Notes: generated from the letters alone by a model not told the origin. DNA of 64,000 bases from Salinibacterium sp. TMP30 (GCF_038397785.1 NZ_CP151642.1:1302001-1366000); one strand, 5' to 3'; shown: positions 31,685 to 42,642, numbered from the stretch's first letter. Translations and numbers: made by a program.

Positions 31685-32902
31685 ATGAGCCTCAGAACTC
31701 TTTCCGCGCTATCGGATCTCCGTGGTAAGCGCGTCATCGTGCGTTGCGACCTGAACGTGCCTCTCAAAGACGGCCGAATTACGGACGATGGCAGAATTCG
31801 CGCTTCGCTGCCGACCCTTAACGCGCTCATTAACGAGGGTGCACGTGTCGTTATCGTGTCGCACTTGGGCCGGCCCAATGGCGAACCAGATGCGCAGTAC
31901 AGCTTGGAACCGGTCGCACAGCGGCTTTCGGAGCTTCTCGGTAAGGCTGTCGTGTTCGCCAAGGACAGCGTTGGTCACGCGGCAGAGCAAGCCGTTGCCG
32001 AGCTCGAAGACTGCGGCGTAGCGCTACTAGAGAATCTGAGATTCAATTCAGGTGAAACATCCAAGTCAGAGACGAAACGCGAAGAGTTTGCTAGCAAACT
32101 CGCTCGCTTTGGCGACGCGTTCGTCTCTGACGGTTTCGGTGTCGTTCACCGCAAGCAAGCTAGCGTTTTCGAACTAGCAAAAATTTTGCCCAGCGCAGCC
32201 GGATTGCTTATCGAGACCGAACTCGACGTTCTCGAACGCTTGACGGTAACGCCTGAGCGACCGTACACGGTGGTACTAGGCGGGTCCAAGGTATCCGACA
32301 AGCTCGATGTCATCGGATCCCTTCTCCCACGCGTAGATTCACTCCTCGTCGGTGGGGGGATGCTCTTCACCTTCCTGGCCGCTCAGGGGCACAAAGTTGG
32401 TGCGAGCTTGCTCGAGACAGATCAGCTTGAGACGGTCACGAAATATCTCGCGCAGGCGAAGGAGCTCGGTGTCGAGATCATTCTCCCCTCCGATGTCGTC
32501 GTAGCCGAGTCGTTCGGTCCTGATGCCGCCCACGTTGTGACGGCTGCCGATCAGATCGAGAGCACTAAGTTTGGTTCCGCTGGAATTGGCCTCGATATCG
32601 GCCCCGAAACCGCAGCACGATTTGCCGATGTCATTCGAGCATCTAGGACGGTGTTCTGGAATGGCCCCATGGGCGTTTTTGAATTCCCCGCGTTTGCTGC
32701 TGGAACATTAGCGATCGCCAAGGCATTGACTGAGACTGAAGGATTCGGAGTAGTCGGTGGAGGCGACTCTGCTGCTGCCGTTCGAGCACTAGGTTTTGAC
32801 GACGACCAATTTGGTCACATTTCTACGGGTGGTGGAGCGAGCCTTGAGTTCCTCGAAGGTAAGCCGCTCCCCGGACTGGAGGTCCTCGGATGGCAAATTT
32901 GA
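31685..32902 (+). CDS. pgk: Phosphoglycerate kinase
   Basis: Transfers phosphate from 1,3-bisphosphoglycerate to ADP. 405 residues. N-terminal RCDLNVPLKDG, the substrate-binding HLGRPNG, and the nucleotide-binding VGGGDSAAA near the C-terminus are all present. The ribosome site is weak, and it starts 12 bases after gap, so it is probably coupled. Its end overlaps tpiA by 13 bases. Confidence 0.98.
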   Translation: MSLRTLSALSDLRGKRVIVRCDLNVPLKDGRITDDGRIRASLPTLNALINEGARVVIVSHLGRPNGEPDAQYSLEPVAQRLSELLGKAVVFAKDSVGHAAEQAVAELEDCGVALLENLRFNSGETSKSETKREEFASKLARFGDAFVSDGFGVVHRKQASVFELAKILPSAAGLLIETELDVLERLTVTPERPYTVVLGGSKVSDKLDVIGSLLPRVDSLLVGGGMLFTFLAAQGHKVGASLLETDQLETVTKYLAQAKELGVEIILPSDVVVAESFGPDAAHVVTAADQIESTKFGSAGIGLDIGPETAARFADVIRASRTVFWNGPMGVFEFPAFAAGTLAIAKALTETEGFGVVGGGDSAAAVRALGFDDDQFGHISTGGGASLEFLEGKPLPGLEVLGWQI

Positions 32903-33687
32903 AGCGTGTTCCCCTGATCGCGGGCAACTGGAAGATGAATCTTGACCATCTCCAGTCGATCGCCTTCGTACAGAAGCTCGCCTGGACGCTTAACGATGCA
33001 CATCATGATTTTGGTGTCGCGGGCGCCGAAGTAGCTGTGTTCCCACCCTTTACTGATCTCCGGTCGGTGCAGACGCTCGTTGCGGCAGACAAGCTTGACG
33101 TCCGTTTCGGTGGTCAAGACCTTTCGGAGCACGAGTCTGGTGCGTTCACGGGCGAAATCTCGGGGGCATTCCTTGCCGCGCTCAACTGCCGCTACGTATT
33201 GGTGGGCCACTCAGAGCGTCGCACGATGCACGGGGAGAATGACGAACAGCTATCGCGCAAGGTTGCGGCGGCGCTTAAGCACGGTGTGATTCCAGTACTT
33301 TGCGTCGGTGAAACTGCTGACGACCTCGAACAGCATGGTCCTAGCGCTGTGCCAGTAGCGCAGCTCAGGGCTGGACTGGCGGGCATCTCTGGTTCGCCCG
33401 AGATTGTCGTGGCCTACGAACCTGTTTGGGCAATCGGCTCGGGAAAGGCGGCAACGCCCGAGCAGGCTGAACAGGTTGCTGGCCGGCTTCGTGAGACCTT
33501 AGCGGAAGTGCTCGGTGATGATGTTGCAGCGGCGACTCGGATTCTCTACGGCGGTTCGGTAAAGTCGACGAACATTGCTAGCTTGATGCGAGAGCCCAAT
33601 ATTGATGGTGCTCTTGTCGGCGGCGCGAGTCTCGATGTTGCTGAATTTGCCAGCATTTCGCGCTTCTCCAAGCACGTCGGCACCTAG
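32890..33687 (+). CDS. tpiA: Triose-phosphate isomerase
   Basis: Interconverts dihydroxyacetone phosphate and glyceraldehyde-3-phosphate, 265 residues. The active-site lysine is in AGNWKMN, the histidine in VGHSERR, the glutamate in VAYEPVWAIG, and the phosphate-binding LYGGSVK is present. The ATG lies inside the end of pgk. Confidence 0.98.
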   Translation: MANLKRVPLIAGNWKMNLDHLQSIAFVQKLAWTLNDAHHDFGVAGAEVAVFPPFTDLRSVQTLVAADKLDVRFGGQDLSEHESGAFTGEISGAFLAALNCRYVLVGHSERRTMHGENDEQLSRKVAAALKHGVIPVLCVGETADDLEQHGPSAVPVAQLRAGLAGISGSPEIVVAYEPVWAIGSGKAATPEQAEQVAGRLRETLAEVLGDDVAAATRILYGGSVKSTNIASLMREPNIDGALVGGASLDVAEFASISRFSKHVGT

Positions 33688-33691
33688 ACGT

Positions 33692-33697
33692 TATACT
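33692..33697 (+). promoter_or_regulatory. secG promoter -10
   Basis: TATACT 4 bases after the tpiA stop. It would give secG its own start near 33704 and a 30-base leader. The leader holds a direct repeat GGCCTGTAC/GGCCTGTTC and an AGGCC/GGCCT dyad. Confidence 0.5.
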
Positions 33698-33733
33698 GTT
33701 CGAGGCCTGTACGGCCTGTTCGAAAGGTTCTTT

Positions 33734-33982
33734 GTGGAAATTCTCCAGGTTGTGTTGCAGGTCTTGCTCGGTATTACGAGCTTGTTGCTCACACTTCTTA
33801 TCTTGCTTCACCGTGGTCGCGGTGGAGGCCTCTCCGATATGTTCGGTGGGGGAGTAACGTCCAACCTCGGTGCATCGGGTGTTGCTGAACGCAACTTGAA
33901 CCGCATCACGGTGATCCTCGGAGTCGTGTGGATCAGCTGCATCGTTGTTCTTGGACTCATCACCAAGTTTGACGGCGCGTAA
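33734..33982 (+). CDS. secG: Preprotein translocase subunit SecG
   Basis: Small subunit of the SecYEG channel, 82 residues with two membrane helices: about residues 2-23 (ILQVVLQVLLGITSLLLTLL) and 52-74, joined by the conserved loop RGRGGGLSDMFGG. The GTG at 33734 is 6 bases after GAAAGG; upstream codons in the same frame are not conserved. It lies after tpiA as in other actinobacteria. Confidence 0.94.
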   Translation: MEILQVVLQVLLGITSLLLTLLILLHRGRGGGLSDMFGGGVTSNLGASGVAERNLNRITVILGVVWISCIVVLGLITKFDGA

Positions 33983-34015
33983 ATAACCTCCAGCCTCACG
34001 AGACAAGGGAACATA

Positions 34016-34378
34016 GTGGCATCAGGCGGTAGTGCAATTCGCGGATCGCGCGTTGGCGCGGGTCCCATGGGCGAACAAGATCGTGGCTTTCATGCCGAGC
34101 GCATTCAGGTTTCCTACTGGGATGCGTTGGGCAATGAGACGGTGCGTTTCTTTGCGGCCAACCTTCCCGACGAGGAGATCCCCGAGACGATAGATTGCCC
34201 GTCGTCCGGGCTTCCTGCTGGCCGCGATAAGGAGAACCCTCCTTCGGTGGCAAAGCTCGAGCCATACAAGACTCATCTTGCCTATGTAAAAGAGCGCCGT
34301 AGTGACGACGAGGCAGCTGAATTGCTTGAAGAAGCACTCGTGCAGCTGCGCACTCGTCGAGGAACAGCTGGTTCCTAA
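34016..34378 (+). CDS. rbpA: RNA polymerase-binding protein RbpA
   Basis: Actinobacterial transcription factor that binds the principal sigma factor and RNA polymerase and stabilises the open complex. 120 residues: flexible N-terminal tail, RbpA core domain (VSYWDALGNETVRFFA..), and C-terminal sigma-interaction helix (THLAYVKERRSDDEAAELL). Only one cysteine remains in the core (DCPSSGLPAG), so the structural zinc seen in Streptomyces RbpA is probably absent. GTG start. It is 33 bases after secG; the position next to secG differs from mycobacteria. Confidence 0.95.
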   Translation: MASGGSAIRGSRVGAGPMGEQDRGFHAERIQVSYWDALGNETVRFFAANLPDEEIPETIDCPSSGLPAGRDKENPPSVAKLEPYKTHLAYVKERRSDDEAAELLEEALVQLRTRRGTAGS

Positions 34379-34406
34379 CGGATTGCGCTTGTTGTAAAAA
34401 ACTTCG

Positions 34407-34445
34407 AGTGAGTGGCCCCAACCGAATCGGTTGCGGCCACTCACT
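34407..34445. terminator. Bidirectional terminator between rbpA and pgl
   Basis: Arms AGTGAGTGGCC and GGCCACTCACT (11 bp), one C/C mismatch, then CAACCG/CGGTTG around an AAT loop. On the minus strand it is followed 5 bases later by six T, a classical Rho-independent terminator for the pgl operon; on the plus strand there is no T-run. Confidence 0.9.
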
Positions 34446-34459
34446 GAGTTAACGCGTGG

Positions 34460-35263
34460 CTAGTGTTCGTCGGTCGAGTCTGCGCTCGTCCAGAACTCTC
34501 CTGGATCGATCAGGGAGTCGGGAACCTGTGCCGCGGCATCCGAGTCCACAAAGAACAGAGTCTTACGGCGCCCCTCAAGCCCTGCGGCCGGCACCTCGTT
34601 GTAGCTGGCTCCGGCTAACGTCAGGCCCAGAGCCGATGCCTTGTCGCTACCGGCAACCACAGCCCAGATGCGCACTGATGAGTTGAGCACCGGCAGGGTC
34701 AAGCTGAGTCGCTCGATCGGTGGCTTGGGGGAGTTGCGAACTGCGATGACCGTGCGTTCCGTCTCCCGAATTCCTTCGCGTTCGGGGAAGAGGGACGCGA
34801 TATGTCCGTCGGGCCCGACACCGAGAAAAACGATGTCGAAATTGGGGTACTTGCCAGAACGTGCGGCGTGGCTCAACAACTCTTGCGTGTAGGACTCTGC
34901 CGCGTCATCCAGGCTAACCCCGGCATCTGATGAGGCAAAGGGATGGACTCGTGCGGGGTCTACTGCCACGTGGTCAAGCAATGCCTCTCGTGCTTGCACA
35001 TCGTTGCGCTCAGCGTCGCCCGCAGGCAACCACCGCTCGTCGCCCCACCAGAAGTTGACCCGCGACCAGTCGACCGCGTCACGCTTGGGGGAACCGTTGA
35101 TCGCTTCAAGGACTGCTTGGCCCATTGTCCCACCGGTGAGCACCACAGTCGCTTCATCGAACTCTGAGATGATGTGTGGAACCTTCGAGAGAAACCGCTT
35201 TGCTACGGCCTTGGCCAGCTCTGGCTTGGTCGAATGGACTATCGCTCGTCGCTCGTTGCTCAC
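34460..35263 (-). CDS. pgl: 6-phosphogluconolactonase
   Basis: Hydrolyses 6-phosphogluconolactone in the oxidative pentose-phosphate pathway. 267 residues of the SOL/NagB-like fold, with VVLTGGTMG, FWWGDERW and LGVGPDGHIASLFP signatures. The GTG start overlaps the opcA stop by four bases (GTGA). Last gene of tkt-tal-pgi-zwf-opcA-pgl. Confidence 0.96.
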   Translation of the reverse strand: MSNERRAIVHSTKPELAKAVAKRFLSKVPHIISEFDEATVVLTGGTMGQAVLEAINGSPKRDAVDWSRVNFWWGDERWLPAGDAERNDVQAREALLDHVAVDPARVHPFASSDAGVSLDDAAESYTQELLSHAARSGKYPNFDIVFLGVGPDGHIASLFPEREGIRETERTVIAVRNSPKPPIERLSLTLPVLNSSVRIWAVVAGSDKASALGLTLAGASYNEVPAAGLEGRRKTLFFVDSDAAAQVPDSLIDPGEFWTSADSTDEH

Positions 35264-36234
35264 TTAATTTTCGCTTTCGTTGAGGCACCATCGTGCGCGC
35301 CAGTGATCTCGCTTACCCCTCTGCGCACGACGTCGCCGAAGAGGCTGTCGGGGTCAAGGCGTCGCAATTCTTCAGCCAGGCAATCCCTCAGGCTTCGTCG
35401 AGGCATCGAGATGTCATGGACCGGCTGATCGGGCTGCGTCAACGTAGCAATGCTGGCGGCGTTGCGCTCCAACCGAATCGTGCCCGACTTGCGCTCGAGA
35501 ACTACCGAGTGAATTCCGGTGGGCACGGGAGAGCCGTCGGTGACGTGCAGAGACACCGCGACTTCGAGCTGCATCTGCAGCCAGGCCGCGAGCAGCAGCG
35601 TCGAGGGCGAGTCCGCAGCGCCACTGACAGAGACCGCGGTGATCGACTCGTAAGGAGGCTGATCGAGTACTGCCGCGAGCTGGGCACGCCATAGTGTCAA
35701 TCTGGTCCACGCAAAGTCGGTGTCTCCGGGCACATACGTTCTGCACATCCGGTGCATTGCTTCGAGCGGATTAGCGCTAGCAGCTGCATCGGTAATCCGT
35801 CGCTGAGCGATGCGGCCGAGGGGAGACTCTGACGCGTTCGCAGGAGCCTCACCGGGCCACCAGGCCACAACGGGAGCGTCAGGCAGCAGCAACCCTGTTA
35901 CCAGACTCTCCTGATCGAGAGCGGCGTCTCCGTGGGCTGTGACAACAATGACCTCGCTCGCTCCAGCATCGCCGCCGACTCGAATTTGCGCATCAACACG
36001 CGGCTCGTCGTCGCGCGTGGTTGTGGAGGTATTTGTCGAGACGACCAGCACACGCATCGGGTGCTCGCGTGAGGCATCGTTGGCTGCGGCGATTGCTTCT
36101 TCTTCGTTGCCCATTTCAGTGGCGATCACCAGTGTTAGCACACGGCCAAGCGCGACGGCGCCGCCATCCTCACGGATCCGAACGAGCGCCTTCGAAATCT
36201 TGGCCGAAGTTGTGTTCGGCAAATCTACGATCAT
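35260..36234 (-). CDS. opcA: Glucose-6-phosphate dehydrogenase assembly protein OpcA
   Basis: Partner protein needed for active glucose-6-phosphate dehydrogenase in actinobacteria and cyanobacteria. 324 residues from the ATG at 36234 (MIVDLPNTTSAKISK), which overlaps the zwf TGA as ATGA and has GGAG 7 bases upstream. A GTG four codons earlier is possible but lacks a ribosome site. Placement between zwf and pgl is characteristic. Confidence 0.95.
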   Translation of the reverse strand: MIVDLPNTTSAKISKALVRIREDGGAVALGRVLTLVIATEMGNEEEAIAAANDASREHPMRVLVVSTNTSTTTRDDEPRVDAQIRVGGDAGASEVIVVTAHGDAALDQESLVTGLLLPDAPVVAWWPGEAPANASESPLGRIAQRRITDAAASANPLEAMHRMCRTYVPGDTDFAWTRLTLWRAQLAAVLDQPPYESITAVSVSGAADSPSTLLLAAWLQMQLEVAVSLHVTDGSPVPTGIHSVVLERKSGTIRLERNAASIATLTQPDQPVHDISMPRRSLRDCLAEELRRLDPDSLFGDVVRRGVSEITGAHDGASTKAKIK

Positions 36235-37772
36235 GGTCGTCTCCACACTCGTCCATCGCGCTCCATGAGGTCATCCGCAGACTGTGGACCCCAAGTTCCG
36301 GGCCGATACTGCTCGGGCGCTCCCTGAGTTTCCCAGAACTCCTCGATAGGATCCAGAATTTTCCAGCTCAATTCGACCTCTTCATGTCGCGGGAAGAGCG
36401 GAGGGTCGCCAAGCAGCACATCAAGGATGAGTCGCTCATATGCTTCAGGACTCGCTTCGGTGAACGCGTGACCGTATCCGAAGTCCATCGTGACGTCACG
36501 CACGTGCATTTCTGCACCGGGCACCTTAGATCCGAAGCGAATCGTCACACCCTCATCGGGCTGCACACGAATTACGAGGGCGTTCTGCCCGAGGGCTGAT
36601 GTGCGACTCTCTTCAAAAAGGTACTGTGGCGCGCGCTTGAACACGACGGCAATCTCGGTGACACGGCGCCCTAGGCGCTTGCCTGCTCGCAGGTAGAACG
36701 GCACCCCTGCCCAGCGTCGCGTTCCGATGTCGAGCCGAATCGCTGCATACGTTTCCGTGGTCGAATCTGGGTTCATACCCTCTTCTTCGAGGAAGCCGTC
36801 GACCTTCTCTCCGCCCTGCCAGCCGCCCGCGTACTGGCCTCTGGCGGTGTGCGTGGAGAGATTTTGTGGCAGCCGAACTGCCGAGAGCACTTTCTCCTTC
36901 TCAGCGCGCAGGTCAGCGGGATCGAACGAGACCGGCTCCTCCATAGCTGTGAGGGCAAGAAGCTGCAGGAGATGATTCTGGATGACGTCGCGGGCAGCGC
37001 CGATGCCGTCGTAGTAGCCGGCACGGCCACCAACCCCGATGTCTTCAGCCATCGTGATTTGCACATGATCGACGTGGTGTGAGTTCCACAGGGGTTCGTA
37101 GAGCTGATTGGCAAAGCGTAGCGCCAGAATATTCTGCACCGTTTCTTTGCCGAGGTAGTGGTCAATGCGGAAAACGCTGTCGGGGGGGAAAACGGACTCC
37201 ACGACATCGTTGAGCTCACGAGCAGTCTTCAGGTCGCTACCGAAGGGCTTCTCGATAACGACTCGACGCCATTGCCCGTCGCTTTGCTTGGCGAGGCCCG
37301 AGTTGCGAAGTTGTTCGGTGACCTGAGGAAACGACTTCGGTGGAATCGACAGGTAGAACGCGTGGTTGCCCATCGTTCCGCGTTCGATATCGAGCTCATT
37401 AAGCGTTGACTTTAAGCGTTCGAAAGCGTCCGCGTCGTCAAATTCACCTTGAACGAAGCGGATGCCCTGCGCTAGTTGCTTCCACACATCTTCGTCGAAA
37501 GGCGTTCGCGCATACTGCTTGACTGCGTCGTGGACGACCTTCTCGAAATCTTGATTTTCCCATTCGCGTCGCGCAAAACCGACGAGTGCGAAACCTGGGG
37601 GAAGCAGCCCCCGATTGGCAAGATCGTAGACCGCAGGCATCAGTTTTTTACGCGAAAGGTCGCCGGTTACGCCGAATATCACGAGCCCACTTGGGCCAGC
37701 TATGCGGTTGAGCCTGCGGTCAGAACTCAACCGCAGTGGGTTAAAGTCGGCGCTGATTTCAACGGGGGACAT
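36231..37772 (-). CDS. zwf: Glucose-6-phosphate 1-dehydrogenase
   Basis: Oxidises glucose-6-phosphate to 6-phosphogluconolactone with NADP. 513 residues. Nucleotide motif FGVTGDLSRKKL, active-site signature RIDHYLGKETVQN, and EKPFGSDLKTA. It is coupled to opcA by a four-base overlap and lies 35 bases after pgi. Confidence 0.98.
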   Translation of the reverse strand: MSPVEISADFNPLRLSSDRRLNRIAGPSGLVIFGVTGDLSRKKLMPAVYDLANRGLLPPGFALVGFARREWENQDFEKVVHDAVKQYARTPFDEDVWKQLAQGIRFVQGEFDDADAFERLKSTLNELDIERGTMGNHAFYLSIPPKSFPQVTEQLRNSGLAKQSDGQWRRVVIEKPFGSDLKTARELNDVVESVFPPDSVFRIDHYLGKETVQNILALRFANQLYEPLWNSHHVDHVQITMAEDIGVGGRAGYYDGIGAARDVIQNHLLQLLALTAMEEPVSFDPADLRAEKEKVLSAVRLPQNLSTHTARGQYAGGWQGGEKVDGFLEEEGMNPDSTTETYAAIRLDIGTRRWAGVPFYLRAGKRLGRRVTEIAVVFKRAPQYLFEESRTSALGQNALVIRVQPDEGVTIRFGSKVPGAEMHVRDVTMDFGYGHAFTEASPEAYERLILDVLLGDPPLFPRHEEVELSWKILDPIEEFWETQGAPEQYRPGTWGPQSADDLMERDGRVWRRP

Positions 37773-37807
37773 GCTTCTCCTCTGTGTGCAGCACTAGAGT
37801 GCGGCAG

Positions 37808-39406
37808 CTATCCGATCGCGTTGAGCAGCAATGGCAACGAAACTTTGGGGTTCGTGACCGTCAAACTCAATACTGGTCGACCGTGTTCGGCAAGAACACT
37901 GGCGTCGCCGGCTGCCTGTGCGCGGATGAATTGTCCGAATGTGAATGGACGGTCAGGGATGTGAAGATCGGTATCTTCGACCGTAATGATCTGTAGGAAC
38001 ACACCAATTGCGGGGCCACCCTTGTGGAATTGTCCCGTGGAGTGCAAGAAGCGAGGACCCCACCCGAAGGTGACGGGGCGCTTGGTCCGTGCAGCCGCAC
38101 GTTCACGGATCTCAGCCAACTCGGGATACGCGATGCGGTCGGCGTAGGCCTGAATCGCAACATAACCGTCATCATCGAGGTACGAAAAAAGTGATGAGAT
38201 CACTCCGGCAAGGTCGCTGCTATCGCCCACGATGTCGTCAGCGCCGCGGACCTCGATGTCTCCGACAGTGAATGCGGGGGCCTTAGGCGGAACGGGGTTG
38301 TCGATAAGCTCTCGAGCGGCAACCTTGGCTGCTTCAACATCCGGCTGGTCAAACGGGTTGATTCCGAGGATCCGCCCCGCGACTACTGTCGCGTATTCCC
38401 ACAGGAGAAGTTGTCCGCCAAGCGAACCCGCAATCTCGATTTCTCCGTCAACAACCTCTTTTGTGTCGTCCCAGTCACCAACCAAACGGACAATCTGCAG
38501 GTCGTCGAGTTCTTCTGCAATCTCGGGGGAATCGGTTTTTAGAACAACGGGAAGGAGTCCCTTGCCCAGCTTGCCCGTTGACTCGGCAATAAGCTGCTCT
38601 GCCCAATCGCCGAAACCAAGAATGTGTGTGCCATCGGTGACAATGCCGAGCTTATCTTTGAGCGGGTCAGTTCCGGCGATTGCTGCGCCTAGGATCAACC
38701 CAGGATTGTGTCGCTCATCAACGGCAAGTTCAACCATCACGGCTTCTGCCTCATCCAGAAGCTCGTTGAGGTCGACGCCAGCGAGACCAGACGGTACGAG
38801 ACCGAATGCGGTCAGCGCAGAATAGCGACCACCCACGTTGGGATCTGCATTGAATACGCGGTAGCCAGTTTCGCGAGCAGCGACGTCCATCGGCGAACCA
38901 GGATCAGTCACAATTACGATTCGTTCACGCGGGTCGATTCCGGCATCAGTGAAGTACTTTTCGTAGATGCGTTTCTGAGAGTCTGTCTCAAGGGTGGAGC
39001 CGGATTTTGACGAAATGATCACGGCAGTAGTTGCTAAACGGTCGCCGAGAGCGCTCAGCACCTGAGCGGGATCGGTGGAGTCCAACACGGTGAGTTCGAC
39101 GCCATAGGTGCGCGTGATCACCTCGGGGGCGAGCGAAGAGCCGCCCATCCCGCCGAGAACAAAGTGATTGACGCCATCCGAGCGAAGCTTGTCTCGAAGC
39201 ACATAAATGTCGTGGACAAGCGGGCGGCCGACGGAAACGGCCTCAACCCACCCGAGTCGCTTTGCGGACTCTTCTTCAGCCTCTGGGCCCCACAGTGTGG
39301 CGTCGCCGCCAGTGATGCGGCTGGCAACCAGATCGTTGACGAGCTGCGGAACGATTCTTTCCACAGCTTCGGCCGCAGCACCAGAAACGGCGAGCTTGAC
39401 ACTCAT
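37808..39406 (-). CDS. pgi: Glucose-6-phosphate isomerase
   Basis: Interconverts glucose-6-phosphate and fructose-6-phosphate. 532 residues with SIS-type sugar-isomerase segments: [24 protein letters not shown] and [12 protein letters not shown]. The start overlaps the tal stop as ATGA. Its place inside the zwf-tal operon links glycolysis and the pentose-phosphate route; in mycobacteria pgi is elsewhere. Confidence 0.96.
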   Translation of the reverse strand: MSVKLAVSGAAAEAVERIVPQLVNDLVASRITGGDATLWGPEAEEESAKRLGWVEAVSVGRPLVHDIYVLRDKLRSDGVNHFVLGGMGGSSLAPEVITRTYGVELTVLDSTDPAQVLSALGDRLATTAVIISSKSGSTLETDSQKRIYEKYFTDAGIDPRERIVIVTDPGSPMDVAARETGYRVFNADPNVGGRYSALTAFGLVPSGLAGVDLNELLDEAEAVMVELAVDERHNPGLILGAAIAGTDPLKDKLGIVTDGTHILGFGDWAEQLIAESTGKLGKGLLPVVLKTDSPEIAEELDDLQIVRLVGDWDDTKEVVDGEIEIAGSLGGQLLLWEYATVVAGRILGINPFDQPDVEAAKVAARELIDNPVPPKAPAFTVGDIEVRGADDIVGDSSDLAGVISSLFSYLDDDGYVAIQAYADRIAYPELAEIRERAAARTKRPVTFGWGPRFLHSTGQFHKGGPAIGVFLQIITVEDTDLHIPDRPFTFGQFIRAQAAGDASVLAEHGRPVLSLTVTNPKVSLPLLLNAIG

Positions 39407-40515
39407 TTTGCGGCCTCAAGCGCTGCCGAAACAGTATCGAGCAGTTCGTTCCACGAGACGATGAACTTCTCGACGCCCTCTTTTTCGAGCAACTCGGTGA
39501 CTTCGTCGTACGAGATCCCCAAAGCGTTCAATGCGTCCAAGGTGATGTTTGCTGCGTCGTAGTTTGCAGTTACCTGTTCGCCAGAAATTACCCCGTGATC
39601 GAAGGTTGCCTCGAGGGTCTTCTCGGGCATGGTGTTTACCGTTTCTCCGACCGCGAGCTCCGTGACGTACAAGGTGTCGGGCAGGCTCGGGTCCTTCACG
39701 CCGGTCGAAGCCCACAGGGGGCGCTGCTTGTTGGCGCCAGCGGCAATCAATGCCCGAGCGCGCTCAGTCGAGAAAGCGGCGTTGTATACCTGATATGCGA
39801 GGCGAGCGTTAGCGACACCCGCCTTGCTCTTGAGCGACTTGGCATCGTCGGTACCGATAGCGTCGAGACGCTTGTCGATCTCAGTATCTACACGTGACAC
39901 GAAGAATGACGCAACCGAGTGGATCTTCGAGAGATCATGACCGGCGGCCTGCGCCTTCTCGAGTCCAATCAGGTAAGCCTCAATGACGTCGCGGTGGCGC
40001 GCGAGGCTGAAAATAAGTGTGACGTTGACGCTGATGCCAGCAGCAATGGTCTCTGTGATCGCTTCAAGGCCCTCAACGGTCGCGGGGATCTTGATCATCG
40101 CGTTCTCGCGGGCAACCTTTGCCCACAACTGCTGTGCCTGGGCAATGGTGCCTGCGGCATCGTGTGCGAGCCCTGGCTCCACCTCGATCGACACCCGGCC
40201 ATCGCGACCGCCGGTCGCGTCGTACACGGGGCGGAAAATGTCGCTAGCGGAAGCAACATCGTCGGTAGTGATCTCGAATACAGCTTCAGTCACCGTCTTG
40301 CCTGCAGCAGCAAGACCAGCAACCTGTTCGTCGTACGCTTCGCCCTTGGCCAAAGCCGACGCGAAGATTGTGGGGTTGGTTGTGACGCCAACAACGTTGC
40401 GAGACTCGATCAGCGACTCCAAGCCTCCCGAGTTGATGCGTTCGCGCGACAGATCGTCAAGCCAAATACTCACTCCGAGATTCGAGAGTGCAGTGGTGGG
40501 TGTTTCGTTTGTCAT
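39403..40515 (-). CDS. tal: Transaldolase
   Basis: Non-oxidative pentose-phosphate enzyme moving a dihydroxyacetone unit. 370 residues, the long actinobacterial type. GVTTNPTIF is the N-terminal signature, and the Schiff-base lysine lies in [10 protein letters not shown]. Located 23 bases after tkt; overlaps pgi by four bases. Confidence 0.98.
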   Translation of the reverse strand: MTNETPTTALSNLGVSIWLDDLSRERINSGGLESLIESRNVVGVTTNPTIFASALAKGEAYDEQVAGLAAAGKTVTEAVFEITTDDVASASDIFRPVYDATGGRDGRVSIEVEPGLAHDAAGTIAQAQQLWAKVARENAMIKIPATVEGLEAITETIAAGISVNVTLIFSLARHRDVIEAYLIGLEKAQAAGHDLSKIHSVASFFVSRVDTEIDKRLDAIGTDDAKSLKSKAGVANARLAYQVYNAAFSTERARALIAAGANKQRPLWASTGVKDPSLPDTLYVTELAVGETVNTMPEKTLEATFDHGVISGEQVTANYDAANITLDALNALGISYDEVTELLEKEGVEKFIVSWNELLDTVSAALEAAK

Positions 40516-40538
40516 TCTTGTCTCCTTTTTCGAAATGC

Positions 40539-42632
40539 CTAGACGGCATCCAAAGAATCGCGTGCGGCGGCCACTACGGCCTCGGTGGTGATGCCAAACT
40601 TGCGGAACAGAGTCTTGTAGTCGGCAGAAGCGCCGAAGTGTTCGATCGAGACACTGCGGCCAGCGTCGCCAACATAGTTACGCCATCCAACCGAAAGGCC
40701 TGCCTCGACGGATACTCGTGCACGCACTGTAGAAGGCAATACTGACTCTCGGTATTCCTCTGACTGCTCTTCAAACCACTCGAGGCTGGGAGCAGAAACG
40801 ACGCGGGCGTTAATGCCGTCGGCGGCAAGCGCCTCACGCGCTTCCACTGCAAGCTGAACTTCAGAGCCCGTAGCGATAAGGATTACATCGGGATCACCAT
40901 TTCGTGCCTCGGCGAGCACATACGCTCCACGAGCGACATTCGAGGCCGCAGCGAATGTGTCACCGCTGGCCTCTGCGTCACCACGCTCGAATACGGGAAC
41001 GTTCTGGCGCGTGAGTGCGATTCCTGCAGGGCCATTGTGGCGCTCAAGAATCGTTTTCCAGGCCCAGGCCGTTTCATTTGCGTCAGCGGGACGAACAACA
41101 TCGAGACCCGGAATCATGCGGAGGCTTGCGAGCTGCTCGATTGGCTGGTGAGTAGGGCCATCTTCTCCGAGCGCAACCGAATCATGGGTCCAGACAAAGA
41201 TTGACGGCACCGCCATGAGTGCGGCCAAACGCACCGCCGGACGCATGTAGTCGCTGAATATGAGGAACGTGCCGCCGAACGCGCGGGTGTTTCCGTGCAG
41301 AACAATGCCATTGATGATCGCGCCCATGGCGTGCTCACGGATGCCGAAGTGCAGCACACGTCCGTATTCGTTGCCGCTCCACTCTCCGGTCGAATGCTCG
41401 CTAGGGATGAATGAGGCAGCACCGGCGATGGTCGTGAGGTTCGATTCTGCGAGGTCGGCCGAGCCGCCCCATAGCTCGGGGATGATCGCGCCGAGGGCCC
41501 CGAGCACCTTCCCACTTGCGGCGCGAGTGGAAACATCCTTGCCTGCCTCGAATTCAGGCAGTGCTTCCTCGATGCCCTCGGGAAGTTTGCCCGAAAGAAC
41601 CCGATCAAGAAGCTGCTTGCGCTCTGGATTTGTTGCACTCCACTGATCGAAACTCTTAGTCCATTCCTCGCGCTGCTGCTTGCCGCGCGTCACGGCCTTG
41701 CGCGTATGGTCGATGACGTCAGGGTCGACGACGAAGCTCTGCTCAGGGTCGAAGCCGAGGACTCGCTTAGTTGCAGCGAGTTCGTCTGCACCAAGTGCCG
41801 ATCCGTGGATCTTGCCCGTGTTCTGCTTATGGGGTGCAGGCCAACCGATGATCGTGCGCAGGATGATGAGCGACGGCTGATCGGTAACTGCCTTCGCATC
41901 TTCAATAGCCGCATTAAGTGCTTCGACGTCTTCGACGTATTCGCCGGTCTTCTTCCAGTCGACAACTTGAACATGCCAGTTGTACGCTTCGTAGCGCTTG
42001 TGAACATCCTCGGTAAAGGCGATGTTGGTGTCGTCCTCGATCGAAATCTGATTGCTGTCGTAGATGGCAATCAAGTTGCCAAGCTGTTGGTGACCGGCGA
42101 GCGAGGATGCTTCTGAGGAGACGCCCTCCTGCAGGTCGCCATCACCAGCAATCACGTAGATGAAATGGTCGAAGGGGCTCTGCCCTGCTTCGGCCTCGGG
42201 ATCAAAGAGCCCGCGCTCATAGCGAGCCGCGTAGGCGAAGCCAACGGATGAGGCGATTCCCTGTCCGAGAGGCCCGGTTGTGATCTCGACGCCCTTAGTA
42301 TGGCCGTACTCCGGGTGGCCAGGGGTGAGAGAGCCCCAGGTGCGAAGCGCCTTGAGGTCATCGAGCTCGAGTCCGTAGCCGCCGAGGTACAACTGCACGT
42401 ACTGAGTAAGCGAGCTGTGGCCTACGGAGAGAATGAAGCGATCGCGCCCCAACCACTTGTCGTCGCTTGGGTCGCGACGCATCACTTTCTGAAAGAGAAG
42501 ATAGGCGGCTGGCGCCAAACTCATCGCGGTTCCGGGATGTCCGTTACCTACCTTCTCGACAGCATCAGCCGCAAGAATTCGAGCAGTATCTACTGCTTTG
42601 TTGTCGATGTGATCCCAGTGAAAAGCTGCCAT
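40539..42632 (-). CDS. tkt: Transketolase
   Basis: Thiamine-diphosphate enzyme moving two-carbon units between sugar phosphates. 697 residues from the ATG at 42632 ([15 protein letters not shown]); the frame is open 66 codons further but that part is not conserved. ThDP motif [13 protein letters not shown]..., [13 protein letters not shown] and the C-terminal pyrimidine-binding domain are complete. First gene of the pentose-phosphate operon. The SD AGAAGGG lies 11 bases from the ATG and can pair with an upstream complement (see leader entry). Confidence 0.98.
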   Translation of the reverse strand: MAAFHWDHIDNKAVDTARILAADAVEKVGNGHPGTAMSLAPAAYLLFQKVMRRDPSDDKWLGRDRFILSVGHSSLTQYVQLYLGGYGLELDDLKALRTWGSLTPGHPEYGHTKGVEITTGPLGQGIASSVGFAYAARYERGLFDPEAEAGQSPFDHFIYVIAGDGDLQEGVSSEASSLAGHQQLGNLIAIYDSNQISIEDDTNIAFTEDVHKRYEAYNWHVQVVDWKKTGEYVEDVEALNAAIEDAKAVTDQPSLIILRTIIGWPAPHKQNTGKIHGSALGADELAATKRVLGFDPEQSFVVDPDVIDHTRKAVTRGKQQREEWTKSFDQWSATNPERKQLLDRVLSGKLPEGIEEALPEFEAGKDVSTRAASGKVLGALGAIIPELWGGSADLAESNLTTIAGAASFIPSEHSTGEWSGNEYGRVLHFGIREHAMGAIINGIVLHGNTRAFGGTFLIFSDYMRPAVRLAALMAVPSIFVWTHDSVALGEDGPTHQPIEQLASLRMIPGLDVVRPADANETAWAWKTILERHNGPAGIALTRQNVPVFERGDAEASGDTFAAASNVARGAYVLAEARNGDPDVILIATGSEVQLAVEAREALAADGINARVVSAPSLEWFEEQSEEYRESVLPSTVRARVSVEAGLSVGWRNYVGDAGRSVSIEHFGASADYKTLFRKFGITTEAVVAAARDSLDAV

Positions 42633-42642
42633 GAGAATAATG

